A DNA stretch of 64,000 nucleotides from Stenogyne calaminthoides (lineage: Eukaryota > Streptophyta > Magnoliopsida > Lamiales > Lamiaceae): contig JBBCBC010000022.1 in NCBI GenBank assembly GCA_037126765.1, forward strand, positions 18,071,758 to 18,135,757, written 5' to 3'. The notes under the pieces were generated by a model. It did no database searches. It saw nothing but the letters and a program-made list of their open reading frames with translations, and was not told the DNA's origin. A program made the position numbers and the translations under genes. Every line of letters starts with the position of its first letter. The stretch's first letter is position 1. Positions 1 to 11,089 of this stretch are shown piece after piece.

Positions 1-1881
1 TCCTGATGATTTGGCCCTGAGAAGCATAGATCGCCCTGAGTCAAAGTCTACCTGAGACAATGATCCTGAGCTACTTTCAGAGGCCTCAGATTATCCCAAC
101 TGAGCTTGAGTTTTTTCGAGATCTGAAATGCTTGATCGAGATAACTATCTTCTTGAACCCTCGATGAGAGTGAGTTCGGTTTGGTAACTATCTGTTCTAG
201 CTACTTTCGGATGAGCGTAATGGTTGGCCCTAAGTTTATACTCGTTTTTAGCTTTGCTGAAAACCTTCCTTTTAATGAAACAGTGATTAAGGCTGTGATC
301 AGTTAGATGCAAGTTCAGTGGATTGATTCCAACTGAATATCAGTGAAAATATGCTTTCAGTTAAAGATATGCAACAGATAATCAATGCAGTACAGAAAGC
401 AAAATAACACAACAAGTTATAGTGGTTCAGAGACTCAAGCTCCTATGTCCAATCTCTCTGACCTTCAGAGAAATTCCTTAACCACTTCCTAAGGTTTTCT
501 GACTACCTCAATGTAGTTTACTAACCATTCTACTTTGAGCTTTCTGACTACCTCACTGTAGTTTACTTACTCAAATACACACAAGCTTTCTGACTATCCA
601 AGATAGTTTACTCACTTCTTCTCTAGAGTTTTCTGAGTACCTCAATGTAGTTTACTATCTCTTTACAACTCCAACTCACCAACAATCACACTCAAACTAC
701 CTTACAAAGGGTTTGGGGTTTCTTGGTTGGTTTCCAACTAGGATGAGATATCCTTTACAATAAGTACAATGCAAAGGCTAGGATATCTCTACTAAGCTTT
801 GGATATATCTTATCAAACTAGGCTTAGTGAATGAGCTCTCTTCAATGTAAAGCACTTGGGAAATTCTTGGGTTTTCGAGTGCTTCAACTTACAATAATAA
901 GTTTGAGCTCTTGAGTTGCTTACAAATTTCCCGTAACCTTCAATGTAGAGGGTCACTAGTATTTATAGGCAATCACCAAGGTCACTCTTGAAAAACTATC
1001 CGTTGGAAGAGATAACTTCATGAGTTTCCTCTTATGGTGTGTGATGAACGGCTATTGTTAAGGTTTGAATACTCCCGTGCATATTTTAGGCAATATGCTT
1101 TCATGCAGCCACTCACCACTTTTTGCAGTCTGGAACATAGTACTACTGAGATGCTTCAGTGACCTGTCGCTTTCAAATTAAGATGAAAATGCAGTCTTGT
1201 CTTCTTCTGATTGGCTCTTGTCTTCAGTAAATGTAGACAAACATAACGGCTCTTTTTGGTCAATATCTCTGAGTGATATAACCTTAACAACACTTAGTTT
1301 TAGTTCCTTTTGTCTACATGTGAATGTCTTAGGCAATATCTATTTTTCTGAGTAATCGCATTTTTCTCAGTATTGTATCCTTCAGATAGATATTATTCAG
1401 TGCCTCGGAACATTCAGGATTATACTGAGCATTCAGTAGATTAGTGAGTCTTCAGTAACTACTGTGTCTTCAGTATCTTCTTTGTCTTCGATATCTTGAT
1501 CTTGATCTTACGAGTCTTGAGTCTTGATGTCTTCTCGAGTCTTGATGTCTTCCGAGTCTTCGAGATATCTTGACTTATATCTTGAGTCTTGATTTCTCGA
1601 TTTCAAACGAAACTTGATTTCAGATTTAAGTCTTCGTCTTGATTTCTCGAAATCTTTGAAACTTGGTTTCTCCATATCTTTGAAACTTCAAACTTATCGA
1701 GTCTTCAGAATCTTTAGAATCTAACCTGATCTATATCTGCTGACTATACATGGTGCAGATAACATCCTGAACACTCTAAAACTGAATCCTGACTCAACTA
1801 TCAAGATTATCCTGAACATGTCATACTCAGGGGGTTTTGTGATCTAATCAAAATCTTCTTTATTAAATTCATCTCCCAACA
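1..1881 (-). repeat. A1 3' LTR (partial, truncated by window edge)
   Basis: It matches 4584-6485 along its length and ends with TCTCCCAACA, the complement of the LTR start. Bases 1-240 differ from the sister LTR mainly where the sister has CTG or CAG, as in TTTTTCAGAG against TTTTTTCGAG. The stretch 1440-1720 is rich in GAGTCTTGATGTCTTC-type short repeats. Confidence 0.88.
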
Positions 1882-1899
1882 ATTTCCCCATTTTTGATG
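1882..1899 (-). other. A1 polypurine tract
   Basis: Read on the minus strand this is CATCAAAAATGGGGAAAT, directly adjacent to the 3' LTR start. It is the plus-strand DNA priming site. The same GTTTTGG...TCATCAAAAA-GGGGAAA block precedes the 3' LTRs of B and D, which ties A, B and D together. Bases 1900-2185 hold only the trailer between the env-like stop codon and this tract. Confidence 0.8.
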
Positions 1900-2185
1900 A
1901 TGCCAAAACCATCTTGTTACAAAAACACTTAACCTATACTCAGGTTTCAGTTTTTCCTATTACAATCCAAGAATGGGATATCTCCCAACAATTTTCACAA
2001 CAAAACATAAGGCATATCAAATATAAAAGACATGTAAAAAGATAATGAGATATTATCTTTGAGCATAGAGATAAAGTTTCATTGATTGTAGGAATAGAAG
2101 TTACAGAGTACAATGAACATATCAAAAACAAAAAAAAATTAAAAAACAAAAAAACAAAAGAGGTACAAAGAGTCTTCAGTCTTCT

Positions 2186-4506
2186 TCAATCTTCAGCTTC
2201 AGCTCTCCAGTCTTCTTCAACCTCATCCTCAGGCACTTCCAGGTTGAAAATCCCATAATATCTCTTCTTCAATGCATCCCTTTCTTTGATGATATCTGGG
2301 TTGTTTCCTGTCAGTCCTAATTGGATGGCATACTGAGCAATTTCTTGAGATATGGCTGTCTCATTCACCATGTCATTCTCTAGTCTAGGGGTAGGGTAGG
2401 TATATGGACCAGGGGCAACAATCTGTGTATTACCTTCATCTGCAGGATTAATCCAACTCTGCAGGTACTTTGGATAGAAAGTTAATAAGTAATCAATGAA
2501 GGCTTCATTCGGGTCTGAGCTTGTCCCCCTCCATTCCCTCAGAATTTCATAATAGAACCAGAAGGTTCTCTTAATTTCTTCCCAGGTATCATTGAATTGG
2601 ATAGGCATCCATTTATCAATGTGCGGCCACTTCTGAGTTTTAGCAGTACCCCTCCTTTTGCTCAGGAACTTCTTGAAACCACTTCTGCGTTTCTGCTCTT
2701 CTTCTTTATTTTTCCTTATTAAAGGAACTCCTAATACAGAAGCAACAATTTTCTTCTGTTGTTCCACCTGAAGTGATTTCAGAGCTTTCCTTGTGTTGAA
2801 GACTTCCTTCTCAGCTTCTTCTTCTGACTCTTCAAAATCCATTATCAGTTTCCTTTGAGTAGCCTTAGAAGCTTTAGCTCTCTTCTTCTCAGGTTCAACA
2901 AATGCCACAGCCTTTCTCTTGATAGATTGCTCTGCACCGGCTTGGCTTGTTTCCACCTTTCTTCTACAACTCAGTTTTTCAGAAATAACTTCCTGCATTG
3001 TTTGCTCAGAAACATGAATGTAGATTGGCTCTTCCACTTGCTTGAACTTAAGCTTTTCAGTGGCTTCTACTTCTTTTAAGGCTTCTGCAAGATTTTTCTT
3101 TTCAGCTTCTTTGTCTTCCTTTCTCTTCAAGGTGTGTGCCAATAACTCCTTCAGCTCGGCTCCAGGCCTTTCCCCCTTCTTGGCCCCATACCTTGGAAGA
3201 AGTTGAGACAGTGCGGTATCCATGTGATATTGCTCTTTTGTTGATATTCCGCCTTCTCCAAATTAACCGGTCATGCTCTTCCTCCAGCCTCATCAAATGG
3301 TTTTTAGCCACTGAGAACTCTTCAGATAAGGGTGCAAACTTGTTAGAGAAGACATCTTTCAGCATATCTGTCATCTTGGTCATGAGCAGGGAGCCCATTT
3401 CCCCAACAACACTCTTGATCAGTTGATCATTCTTCTCCACCAGCTTGGCTTCAAGAAATGAATTCTTCTCCTGATACATTTGCTTCATCTCTGCGTTCAG
3501 TTCAGCTTTGACTCCATCTACCTTCCCTTCTATGGCAGTCATTTTGTCATTCAGAGATGTCTGAAGCTACATCAAGTCTGAAGTAGAACTCAGGTTCTCT
3601 AGCTTCTGGGATTGGTTGGCCAATGTTTCTTCAATGTGAGCAACTTTGTCCATAATTGGCACCACCTTCTCCAGCTTGTCCACTATGTGATTGAATTCAA
3701 TCTCTGGAGCATATATGACTTGTTGTTTCTCCCGAGTTGTTGCTCCTCCCGAGCCTCGATCCCATTGAGCCTCGGTCTCCACCGAGCCTCGACCAGATAT
3801 CGATATAACAGATTCAGATAGAAACTTCAAAGAGGCTTTGGCATAATGTTTAGTAGTGCCAAAAGTTACCAGAAGAGTACTAACTTCAGTATGAGGATGT
3901 GAGATATCAAAATGTCTAAAGATCGAGATTTTCCTCCATTTGAGATTGCTTCTCAGCATTTCCTTGTTGGTCCTCTTCTTGATCTTGATCTTTTGAGCTC
4001 GGGGCACCAACATCAGCTTCCCTCCTTTCATCTACCTTCTTCCACCAGCTCATCAAAATCTGAAACTTTCATCCGGAGCTTGGTCTTCCTGAACCCCGAG
4101 AACTCAACTCGACAAGATCGAGTCTCTTCATTCCACCGATCCTCTCCTCCGAATGAGGCAATGTTGAGCATTTCTGGCAAGAGTCCGGGTTCGAATGTAG
4201 GTTGTGGTCCTCAGTCTAAAGAAGAGATCCTGAAGGTCAGGATATGAGCTCAGCTCAGGGTACCTGTCCAAAATGAACCATTCCCCCCTTCTTCGCGCCA
4301 CTCGGTCTCTTACCTTTCGCCCTTCTTCGACTCCGCTTTGAGTTCAATAGGAAAGACTTCAGTCTTTGAGGATCAAAGAAAGGTTCACTCAGGAGCATGT
4401 CAAGATTCAGCAGCTCCTGAGGCTCAGCTTGTTCTGAGATCTGAGCAGGCATTTCCTCAGTAGAAACCTTAGGCCCCTTATTGGTCCCGGTGCTAACGAG
4501 TCTCAC
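2186..4506 (-). pseudogene. Sirevirus env-like 3' ORF, C-terminal part, broken
   Basis: Four minus-strand reading segments follow one another: 4255-4506, 3567-4031, 3102-3542 and 2186-3223. They form one protein interrupted by frame changes. The middle (about 3720-3300) is coiled coil with heptad-like leucines. A Lys/Glu-rich charged stretch follows. The last ~140 residues form a Trp/Tyr-rich domain (W-x2-I, FYYE, Y-F-N-L-E-V-P-E) that aligns with the C-termini at 19045 in B and 40454 in D. The first segment starts inside the LTR, because the deletion joined LTR to mid-gene. No signal peptide or membrane helix is visible, so 'env' is positional only. 3900-4250 is rich in CG where homologues would carry CTG/CAG, so some frame breaks may be sequence errors. 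Confidence 0.7.
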
Positions 4507-6485
4507 ACATATATGGGGGGGGAATTCACGTGTTCAGTGATTTTTTGAAACTTTTCTTCACTGAAGTCAGATGGGTCAGGTTGTCCTGATGATTTGGCCC
4601 TGAGAAGCACAGATCGCCCTGAGTCAAAGTCTACCTGAGACAATCATCCTGAGCTGCTTTCAGAAGCCTTAGATTATCCCAACTGAGCTTGAGTTTTTCA
4701 GAGATCCTGAGCTGCTTGGATCAGATAAATATCTTACTGAACCCTCAATAGAGTGAGTTCAGTTTGGTAACTATCTATTCTAGCTACTCAGATGTGGAGA
4801 ATGGTTGGCCCTAAGTTTATACTCATTTTTAGCTTTGCTGAAAACCTTCCTTTTAATGAAACAGTGATTAAGGTTGTGATCAGTTAGATGCAAGTTCAGT
4901 GGATTGATTCCAACTGAATATCAGTGAAAATATGCTTTCAGTTAAAGATATGCAACAGATAATCAATGCAGTACAGAAAGCAAAATAACAAAGCAAGTTA
5001 TAGTGGTTTAGAGACTCAAGCTCCTACGTCTACTCTCTCTGACCTTCAGAGAAATTCCTTAACCACTTCCTAAGGTTTTCAGACTACCTCAATGCAGTTT
5101 GCTAACCTTTCTACTTTGTGCTTTCTGACTACCTCACTGTAGTTTACTTACTCAAACACACACAAGCTTTCTGACTATCCAAGATAGTTTACTCACTTCT
5201 TCTCTAGAGTTTTCTGACTACCTCAATGTAGTTTACTAACTCTTTACAACTCCAACTCACCAACAATCACACTAAAACTACCTTACAAAGGGTTTGGGGT
5301 TTCTTTGTTGGTTTCCAACTAAGATGAGATATCCTTTACAATAAGTACAATGCAAAGGCCAGGATATCTCTACTATGCTTTGGATATATCTTATCAAACT
5401 AGGCTTAGTGATTGAGCTCTCTTCAATGTAAAGGACTTGGAAAATTCTTGGGTTTTCGAGTGCTTCAACTTGCAATAATAAGTTTGAGCTCTTGAGTTGC
5501 TTACAAATTTCCCGTAACCTTCAATGTAGAGGGTCACTAGTATTTATAGTCAATCACCAAGGTCACTCTTGAAAAACTATCCGTTGGAAGAGATAGCTTC
5601 ATGAGTTTCCTCTTATGGTGTGTGATGAACGGCTATTTTTAGGGTTTAAATACTCCTTTGCATGTTTTAGGCAATATGCTTTCATGCAGCCACTCACCAT
5701 TTTTTGCAGTCTGGAACATAGTACTACTGACATGCTTCCGTGACTGTCAACTTTCGATTGTCGATGAAAGTATGCAGTCTTTGTCTTATTCGATTGGCTC
5801 TTGTCTTTATAAATGTAGACAAACATAACGACTCTTTTTGGTCAATATCTCTGAGTGATATAACCTTAACAACACTTAGTTTTAGTTCCTTTTGTCTGTA
5901 TGTGAATGTCTTGGGCAATATCTATTTTTCTGAGTAATTGCGTTTTTCTCAGTATTATATCCTTCAGATAGATATTATTCATTATTTTAACATTCGTGAT
6001 TATATTGAGCATTCATGAGATTTCTTGAGTCTTCAAGAATTCTTGTGTCTTCAGTATCTTCTTTGTCTCAGTAACCCGGTCTTGATCTTAATGTCTTACG
6101 AGTCTTGATGTCTTCTCGAGTGTTCGAGAGATATCTTGGCCCGATATCTTGAGTCTTGAAGTCTCGATTTCATCTTTGAAACTCAAACTCGATTTCATCT
6201 TGAGTCTTGATTTCGGGATTTCATCTTATCAAACTTCAGTTTCTCAGTTTCATTCTGAAACTTCACTTTCTTCAGTTTCATACTGAAACTTCAGAAACTT
6301 CAGAAACTTACCGAGTCTTCAGAATCTAACCTGATCTATATCTGCTGACTATACATGGTGCAGATAACATCCTGAACACTCTAAACCTGAATCCTGACTC
6401 AACTATCAAGATTATCCTGAACATGTCATACTTAGGGGTTTTGGGATCTAATCAAAATCTTCTTTATTAAATTCATCTCCCAACA
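4479..6485 (-). repeat. A1 5' LTR (complete, ~2.0 kb)
   Basis: It starts with a mutated terminus (TATTGGTCCCGG instead of TGTTGGTCCCGG) and ends CTCCCAACA. It shares its length and sequence with the solo LTR at 16352-18394 and with the split LTR 26880-44184. The interior directly after it lacks any tRNA primer site, which places the deletion breakpoint at the LTR edge. Confidence 0.88.
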
Positions 6486-6781
6486 AAATCATCATCACAT
6501 AACTGACTGATACTAATCAGATTAACTACTAAACCTTTTACATGTAAAACATTTGTCAACTTTGGAAAAACAGGAACATTCAAGATTCCTTTTCCAACAA
6601 CTTTACCTTTTGAACCACCACCATATGTAACATGACCACCATCACAAGATGTATAATTAGACATATAGTTAATTTGACCAGTCATGTGTCTAGAACAACC
6701 ACTATCAAAGTACCAAGATCCAGGAACACATTCTTTCAAAGATGTATACACAACATTACATGACATGTTCTTATGAATCAA
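6486..6781 (-). pseudogene. G protease and start of GAG-pre-integrase, truncated
   Basis: Copia-type aspartic protease that would process the Gag-Pol polyprotein. The active site W-Y-F-D-S-G-C-S-R-H-M-T-G is present near residue 26 of the segment. It is followed by the usual flap region (HVTYGGGSKGKVVGKG) and the ISQLCDD pre-integrase motif. The reading frame then runs into the A1 LTR, which supplies three foreign residues and a stop. Everything downstream (integrase, RT, RNase H) lies beyond A1. Confidence 0.82.
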
Positions 6782-6785
6782 CTTC

Positions 6786-8617
6786 TTAGAGTTGCTAATC
6801 TATTTTATAGGGTGTTCAATTTTATTAGGTATAATAATTTCAGCTTTTATGTCTCTTCTTAACTTAGAACAATATGGACGAATATGACCTACTCCAGCAC
6901 AATAAAAATAGACATACTCTTTAAACAAACCATCATATTTCTTTTGTTTACCTTTCAAAGGTTTAGGCAAAGAAATTCCAGCTTTACTAAAGAAATAGGT
7001 TCACAGGATAAAAAGTATTCTCAGAAGTTTTCACAAAACCAAGTCCAGCATTAGTAGATCTACCAATCATTAATGCCATATTCAATTCAGTAGTGCTTGC
7101 AGAAAACTTTTTAAAACTAAGAGAAGTGCACTTGAGTTCATCTTTCAAAGAAGAAATTTCCACATCTTTTCTAGTTAAAAGAACTTCAAGCTTCAAAAGA
7201 TTCCCTTTTAAATCTGAATTTCCTTAAGATAAGGAAATCAATACCTGTTTTTGAGTTTCTAAATCAGTTTTAAACTTCAGATATTCAGAGTCACAATCAG
7301 CAGATTTGATGTTTCAGCATTCAGAATAGTTCCAGCAAAACAGTTAATCTCAGAATCATATTTACTGAATGTTGTTTCAGATGTTGTATGAACATATGAA
7401 TCTGCTTTAGACCAATAATTATTGAGATCATCATCAAATGTATCATCATAAACTATTCTAGCAGACATAGCACTTAGTTCACATTTACCAGTATAAGTTT
7501 CATCATCAGAATCATCACTTAAGGTAGCATTAATGTTCATCTTTTTCTTGAGCATAGTATTAGCACATTCATTAGCATAATGACCATATCCAGAACATGC
7601 ATCACATTTAACCTTTTTTTTGTACTCAGGATCATATTTGAACTTGTTATCCTTATTAAATTGTCTAAGTTTACTGAAACTAAAAGACTGACTTGGAACA
7701 AGTTTTTTATCAGAGGGAGTAGAATTCTGATTAAACTTATCTTTTGATTGAAAATTACCATTTGGTCTTCTGAACTTTCCTTTTAGAAAAGATTTGAATT
7801 GCTTAGTGATAAGAGCAAATTGTTCAGAAACATTTTCATCACATAAATCAGAAACATCATCATCAGAATCAACTTCAGTAACATAAGGATGTTTACCAAC
7901 ATTATCAGAAGTTTCACCTCTAAAAGCAAGTACTTTCTTGTCTTTATCTTTCTCATGTTTATCATCATCTAACATATTTGAGTTAATCTCATAAGTTCTC
8001 AAAATACTAATCAACTCATTTTGGCTTAACAGATCAGTATTCTTAGCCTCTTCTATTGCATATAATTTCGCATCAAATCGTTTAGGATCAGTTCTAAGTA
8101 TCTTATTAATTAACCGAGTGTTGAAAATTGGATCACCAACTGAGTGTGACTCATTAGCAATCTCACTTATCCTTTAATTGTATGATGAAATGTTCTCATC
8201 ATCTTTCATCTTCAAGTTTTCAAACTTGGTTCCCAACATTCTGAGTCTAGTTCTTCGAACACTTTCTGATCCTTCACAATGTTCCTGCAATATTAACACT
8301 GTTAGATATCAGTTTAAACATAGAAACATAGTAGCAGTAAAAATTGGATTAAGAGCTTTAGAATTGAAATTGGCCGATGTGCATTCATCATTGGACCAAT
8401 AAATCTCCTTTTTGACTTGCGATTCACCATCATTATCACCAACTGTCTTTGGTGGATTCCAACCAGACAACACACTACGCCATGCTCTCTCATCTATAGA
8501 CTTAATGTATATGTTCATTTTAGGTATCCAGTATGGGTAATTTGATCCATCCAAAATTGGAGGTTTTAAAGAAAGGGCCAGTGGATAATCCATTGCTAAA
8601 ACACACTTTAAACACAA
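6786..8617 (-). pseudogene. G gag polyprotein, several frame breaks
   Basis: The N-terminus (8617-8309) has the copia gag start P-x-L-D-G-S-N-Y-P-Y-W followed by R-A-W-R-S-V-L-S-G-W, as in DUF4219/UBN2 gags. The segment 8014-7277 is acidic and Lys-rich and carries a complete zinc knuckle CDACSGYGHYANEC (C-x2-C-x4-H-x4-C) near residue 140. A second knuckle near 6880-6920 reads YFYCAGVGHIRPYC and has lost its first cysteine. Two knuckles are usual for this gag type, which packages element RNA. Stops between the segments make it nonfunctional. Confidence 0.78.
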
Positions 8618-8645
8618 GATCTTTAACTTAGTGTATCAAGTTTAT

Positions 8646-8660
8646 GGCTCTGGCGCCAAC
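8646..8660 (-). other. G primer binding site, variant
   Basis: Minus strand TTGGCGCCAGAGCCA lies directly beside the LTR. It resembles the initiator tRNA-Met site TGGTATCAGAGC with TATC changed to CGCC. It could be a decayed iMet site or a site for another tRNA. Confidence 0.6.
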
Positions 8661-9197
8661 TGAAAGTGTGTGTGCGTGTATTTTCAGAGTGTTGTTGAAA
8701 ATGTTGTGCAACATATAAAACAACATATGACAGCGGAAATATAAAAACGCAGTGCAAAGGATTTCAAAAATTGTGTATAGTCTATAATCAGACTATACGA
8801 ACCTCATGGTTAAAAATATCACTATAACAAGTAGTGAGATACACATGAATCTCTTACAAGATCTTAAAAGGTGTAGTTTAAAACCACACACCAAAAATCA
8901 ATCTATTCAATCAAGTAACTAGTGATCTTATTCAACCTAAAACTTAATCTAATAAGACAAAATCAATACTGATGGGAAATGTTGGAATACACTCTACCAG
9001 TACAAATAGACATAGGATCGACCCTCACACTCCACTCACGGTTGTGTCTCGGATGCTACTCTCTTAAGTTTGGAGTTGAGCAAATGGGATTTCACTTTAA
9101 CTCAAACTTGAATGTCGACCAATGCAGTTTATTTATAAACTTGAAGACCAACTGCATTGTCCTATCCACTAGGTGTGGACAACCTTGAACTTCTCCT
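8661..9197 (-). repeat. G 5' LTR, internal end only (537 bp)
   Basis: The LTR terminus reads CACACACACTTTCA on the minus strand, next to the primer site. F' interrupts it at 9198, and the 5 bp before F' are CTCCT. The other LTR part lies past the window end. Confidence 0.75.
9127..9139 (-). promoter_or_regulatory. TATA box in G LTR
   Basis: Minus strand TTTATAAATAAAC lies in the U3/R area of the G LTR, upstream of gag. It is the probable Pol II core promoter of G. Confidence 0.5.
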
Positions 9198-10938
9198 TGT
9201 TGGGATAACATATGCCAGGATCTATCGGGACCATAAACACAAATTTAAATTAACAATTATTACTAGCATGAATTTACCTAAGTGAATTCAAATAATAATT
9301 AATCCAACAACAACATGTAAATAATATTCACGTAAAAGATCCTAGCATGCGGAATTTGTAGGAGTTTACGTAAACGTACCCGTTGGAGAGACAATCTGAG
9401 ACAGACAGGATCAAGTAACTGGCTACCAACCAAAAGTCTTTCTCAAGTATTCCCAAGTCCTCGCTCAACAACCCCGGTGGAAGGTTCTCCAATGAACGAT
9501 TTATAAAACAAAGGAAAATAAAAAAATGTTGCACCACCTTTGTGGATTTCTAATATTTCCAACACAAGGAATTGCAGTTGGGGATGAATAATTCATTCTC
9601 TATTTATAAGTAGGGGGGGAACAAAATTTTGGGGCAATTAGGGTTTAGGAAAGATCTTTTCATAATCTCCAAGAAATCTTGAATATATCCAATATATTAT
9701 TCTTTCCATGTGTATTTTTTCACAAAATCTCACACCATTAGTTAGACTTAAATTTTCGAAAATTTCAAGAAGATTTGCAAGATTTGATCTTTCTTGAATT
9801 TATGAGATATTTTTGTATCCCAAGAATACATATCTTTCTCCATAAAATCTTTCCAAGAAAATCAAGAAAATCTTTCCTCCCTTTCTTATACATATTTTTC
9901 GAAAATTCTCATTAAAGAAATCAAGTGGGAGATTTCTTGAATTTATGGAATAATCTTGTATTCCAAGAATACTTATCTCATTTCCATAAAATCTTTTCAA
10001 GAAAATTCTTCTCCTTCTCTTTCTTTAAAATTTTGAAAAAAAAAACAAGGAAATATAATGCAACAATAATTTATTTTATTTTAAACACCTTTTATTTATT
10101 GAACTATAATTTGGGCTACTTGAGGGGCCTTTAGGAGAATTAAGATGGACCTTCCAATGGGCTTCTGAATTCTAATATTGAGCCACAATATAATTCAGCC
10201 AATTAATATTAATTAATACCACTATATAATTAATATTGCACTATCCAACTTAACCCATATTACTGTAATATGGCTCCCGACTATTATTCCCGTGTTTAAG
10301 ATTATTTAGTCCATTAATTAATTAAGCCACTGAAAAGCTTTATATTAATTAATATCTTTATCCTTGGAGTAAGGACAGCTCAGCTTTATTATCCATACCT
10401 GAAAATTAATTCCACTTGCAAGATTTGATATGATAAAGGTTCCGAGCCCACCAAGGGAACCAATCATGCAAGACTTTGCAAGCACACGATTCTCTGATAT
10501 TATTGCCCAAGATATAGGGTATCGAAGTCACAATGATTCTCTTCCCATTTATAAATCAAAGCAATAACTACTAATCGCACACGGTCCTTATTAAGTGACA
10601 GAGATTAAGAAATCAACAACCACTGAGGTCTAACTCTTCATCCCTTAATTCAATGCGAATGAGTTTATCCTCTCTGCAGGTCCGCTTCAGCGCATCGAAT
10701 GCACTAGTGTAATCTCTTGGTCAAGACAAGCCAATCTGAGCCTTACACATCAACTTCTACCAATAGATTATTCTAGGTTGTGAAACACACACTAGTTTAC
10801 AAGGGACTGTTAACGTATCTTCTGTGATCTGGTATCACCACATTAAAGCAACAATGATAAATAATTTATTTCAGTAAAGAAGTGTTTAATACATATGTTA
10901 TACAAAGAAAAAGTATACTTTCACGTATAACCCCAACA
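9198..10938 (-). repeat. F' 3' LTR (1741 bp)
   Basis: The plus-strand ends are TGTTGGGATAAC and TATAACCCCAACA. It matches F LTRs 11090-13038 and 59634-60899, with several internal deletions. A TATA box (CTTATAAATAG, minus) is at about 9600. The U3 contains repeated TTCTTGAA and TTCAAGAA dyads. Confidence 0.88.
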
Positions 10939-11089
10939 ATCTCCCACTTATACTCAATGTCTGCTTTTAAGTATACCACAACACGTGTAATGTATTATAC
11001 AATGACATCTAATGTCACCTACATCAGCCTAATAATATATATCCCACTTATACTCAAAGCAGATTGGCAACGCTCTTGACACCATTCCT
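10939..11089 (-). other. F' 3' end of interior with duplicated PPT
   Basis: The minus strand carries GAGTATAAGTGGGAGAT beside the LTR and a second, similar tract about 100 bp upstream, just after the RNase H end. The last 5 bp (TTCCT, 11085-11089) are the left target duplication of F; the right copy is 60900-60904. Confidence 0.8.

Larger units (their letters stand above)
1..6485 (-). mobile_element. Element A1: deleted Sirevirus-like LTR element
   Basis: Two copies of one ~2 kb LTR flank a 2.6 kb interior. The left copy is cut by the window start. In element orientation the LTR begins TGTTGGGAGATGAATTT and ends CGGGACCAACA. The interior holds only the 3' env-like ORF and a polypurine tract; no primer site, gag, protease, integrase or RT is present. 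A1 is therefore a non-autonomous deletion derivative. It sits in the protease/pre-integrase region of element G. The right flank begins AAAAT; the matching left duplication would lie outside the window. Confidence 0.85.
6486..9197 (-). mobile_element. Element G: outermost copia element, 5' part
   Basis: Reading from right to left it contains part of a 5' LTR, a primer site, gag with zinc knuckles, and protease, then stops at A1. Its 5' LTR is interrupted by F' at 9198. It is the oldest visible layer of the nest, since both A1 and F' inserted into it. Confidence 0.85.

Noticed and set aside
7537..7968. Alternative minus-strand frames within G gag (Met/Leu/Ile-rich)
   Set aside because: Frame-shifted readings of the Asp/Lys-rich gag; the zinc knuckle is in the 7277-8014 frame.
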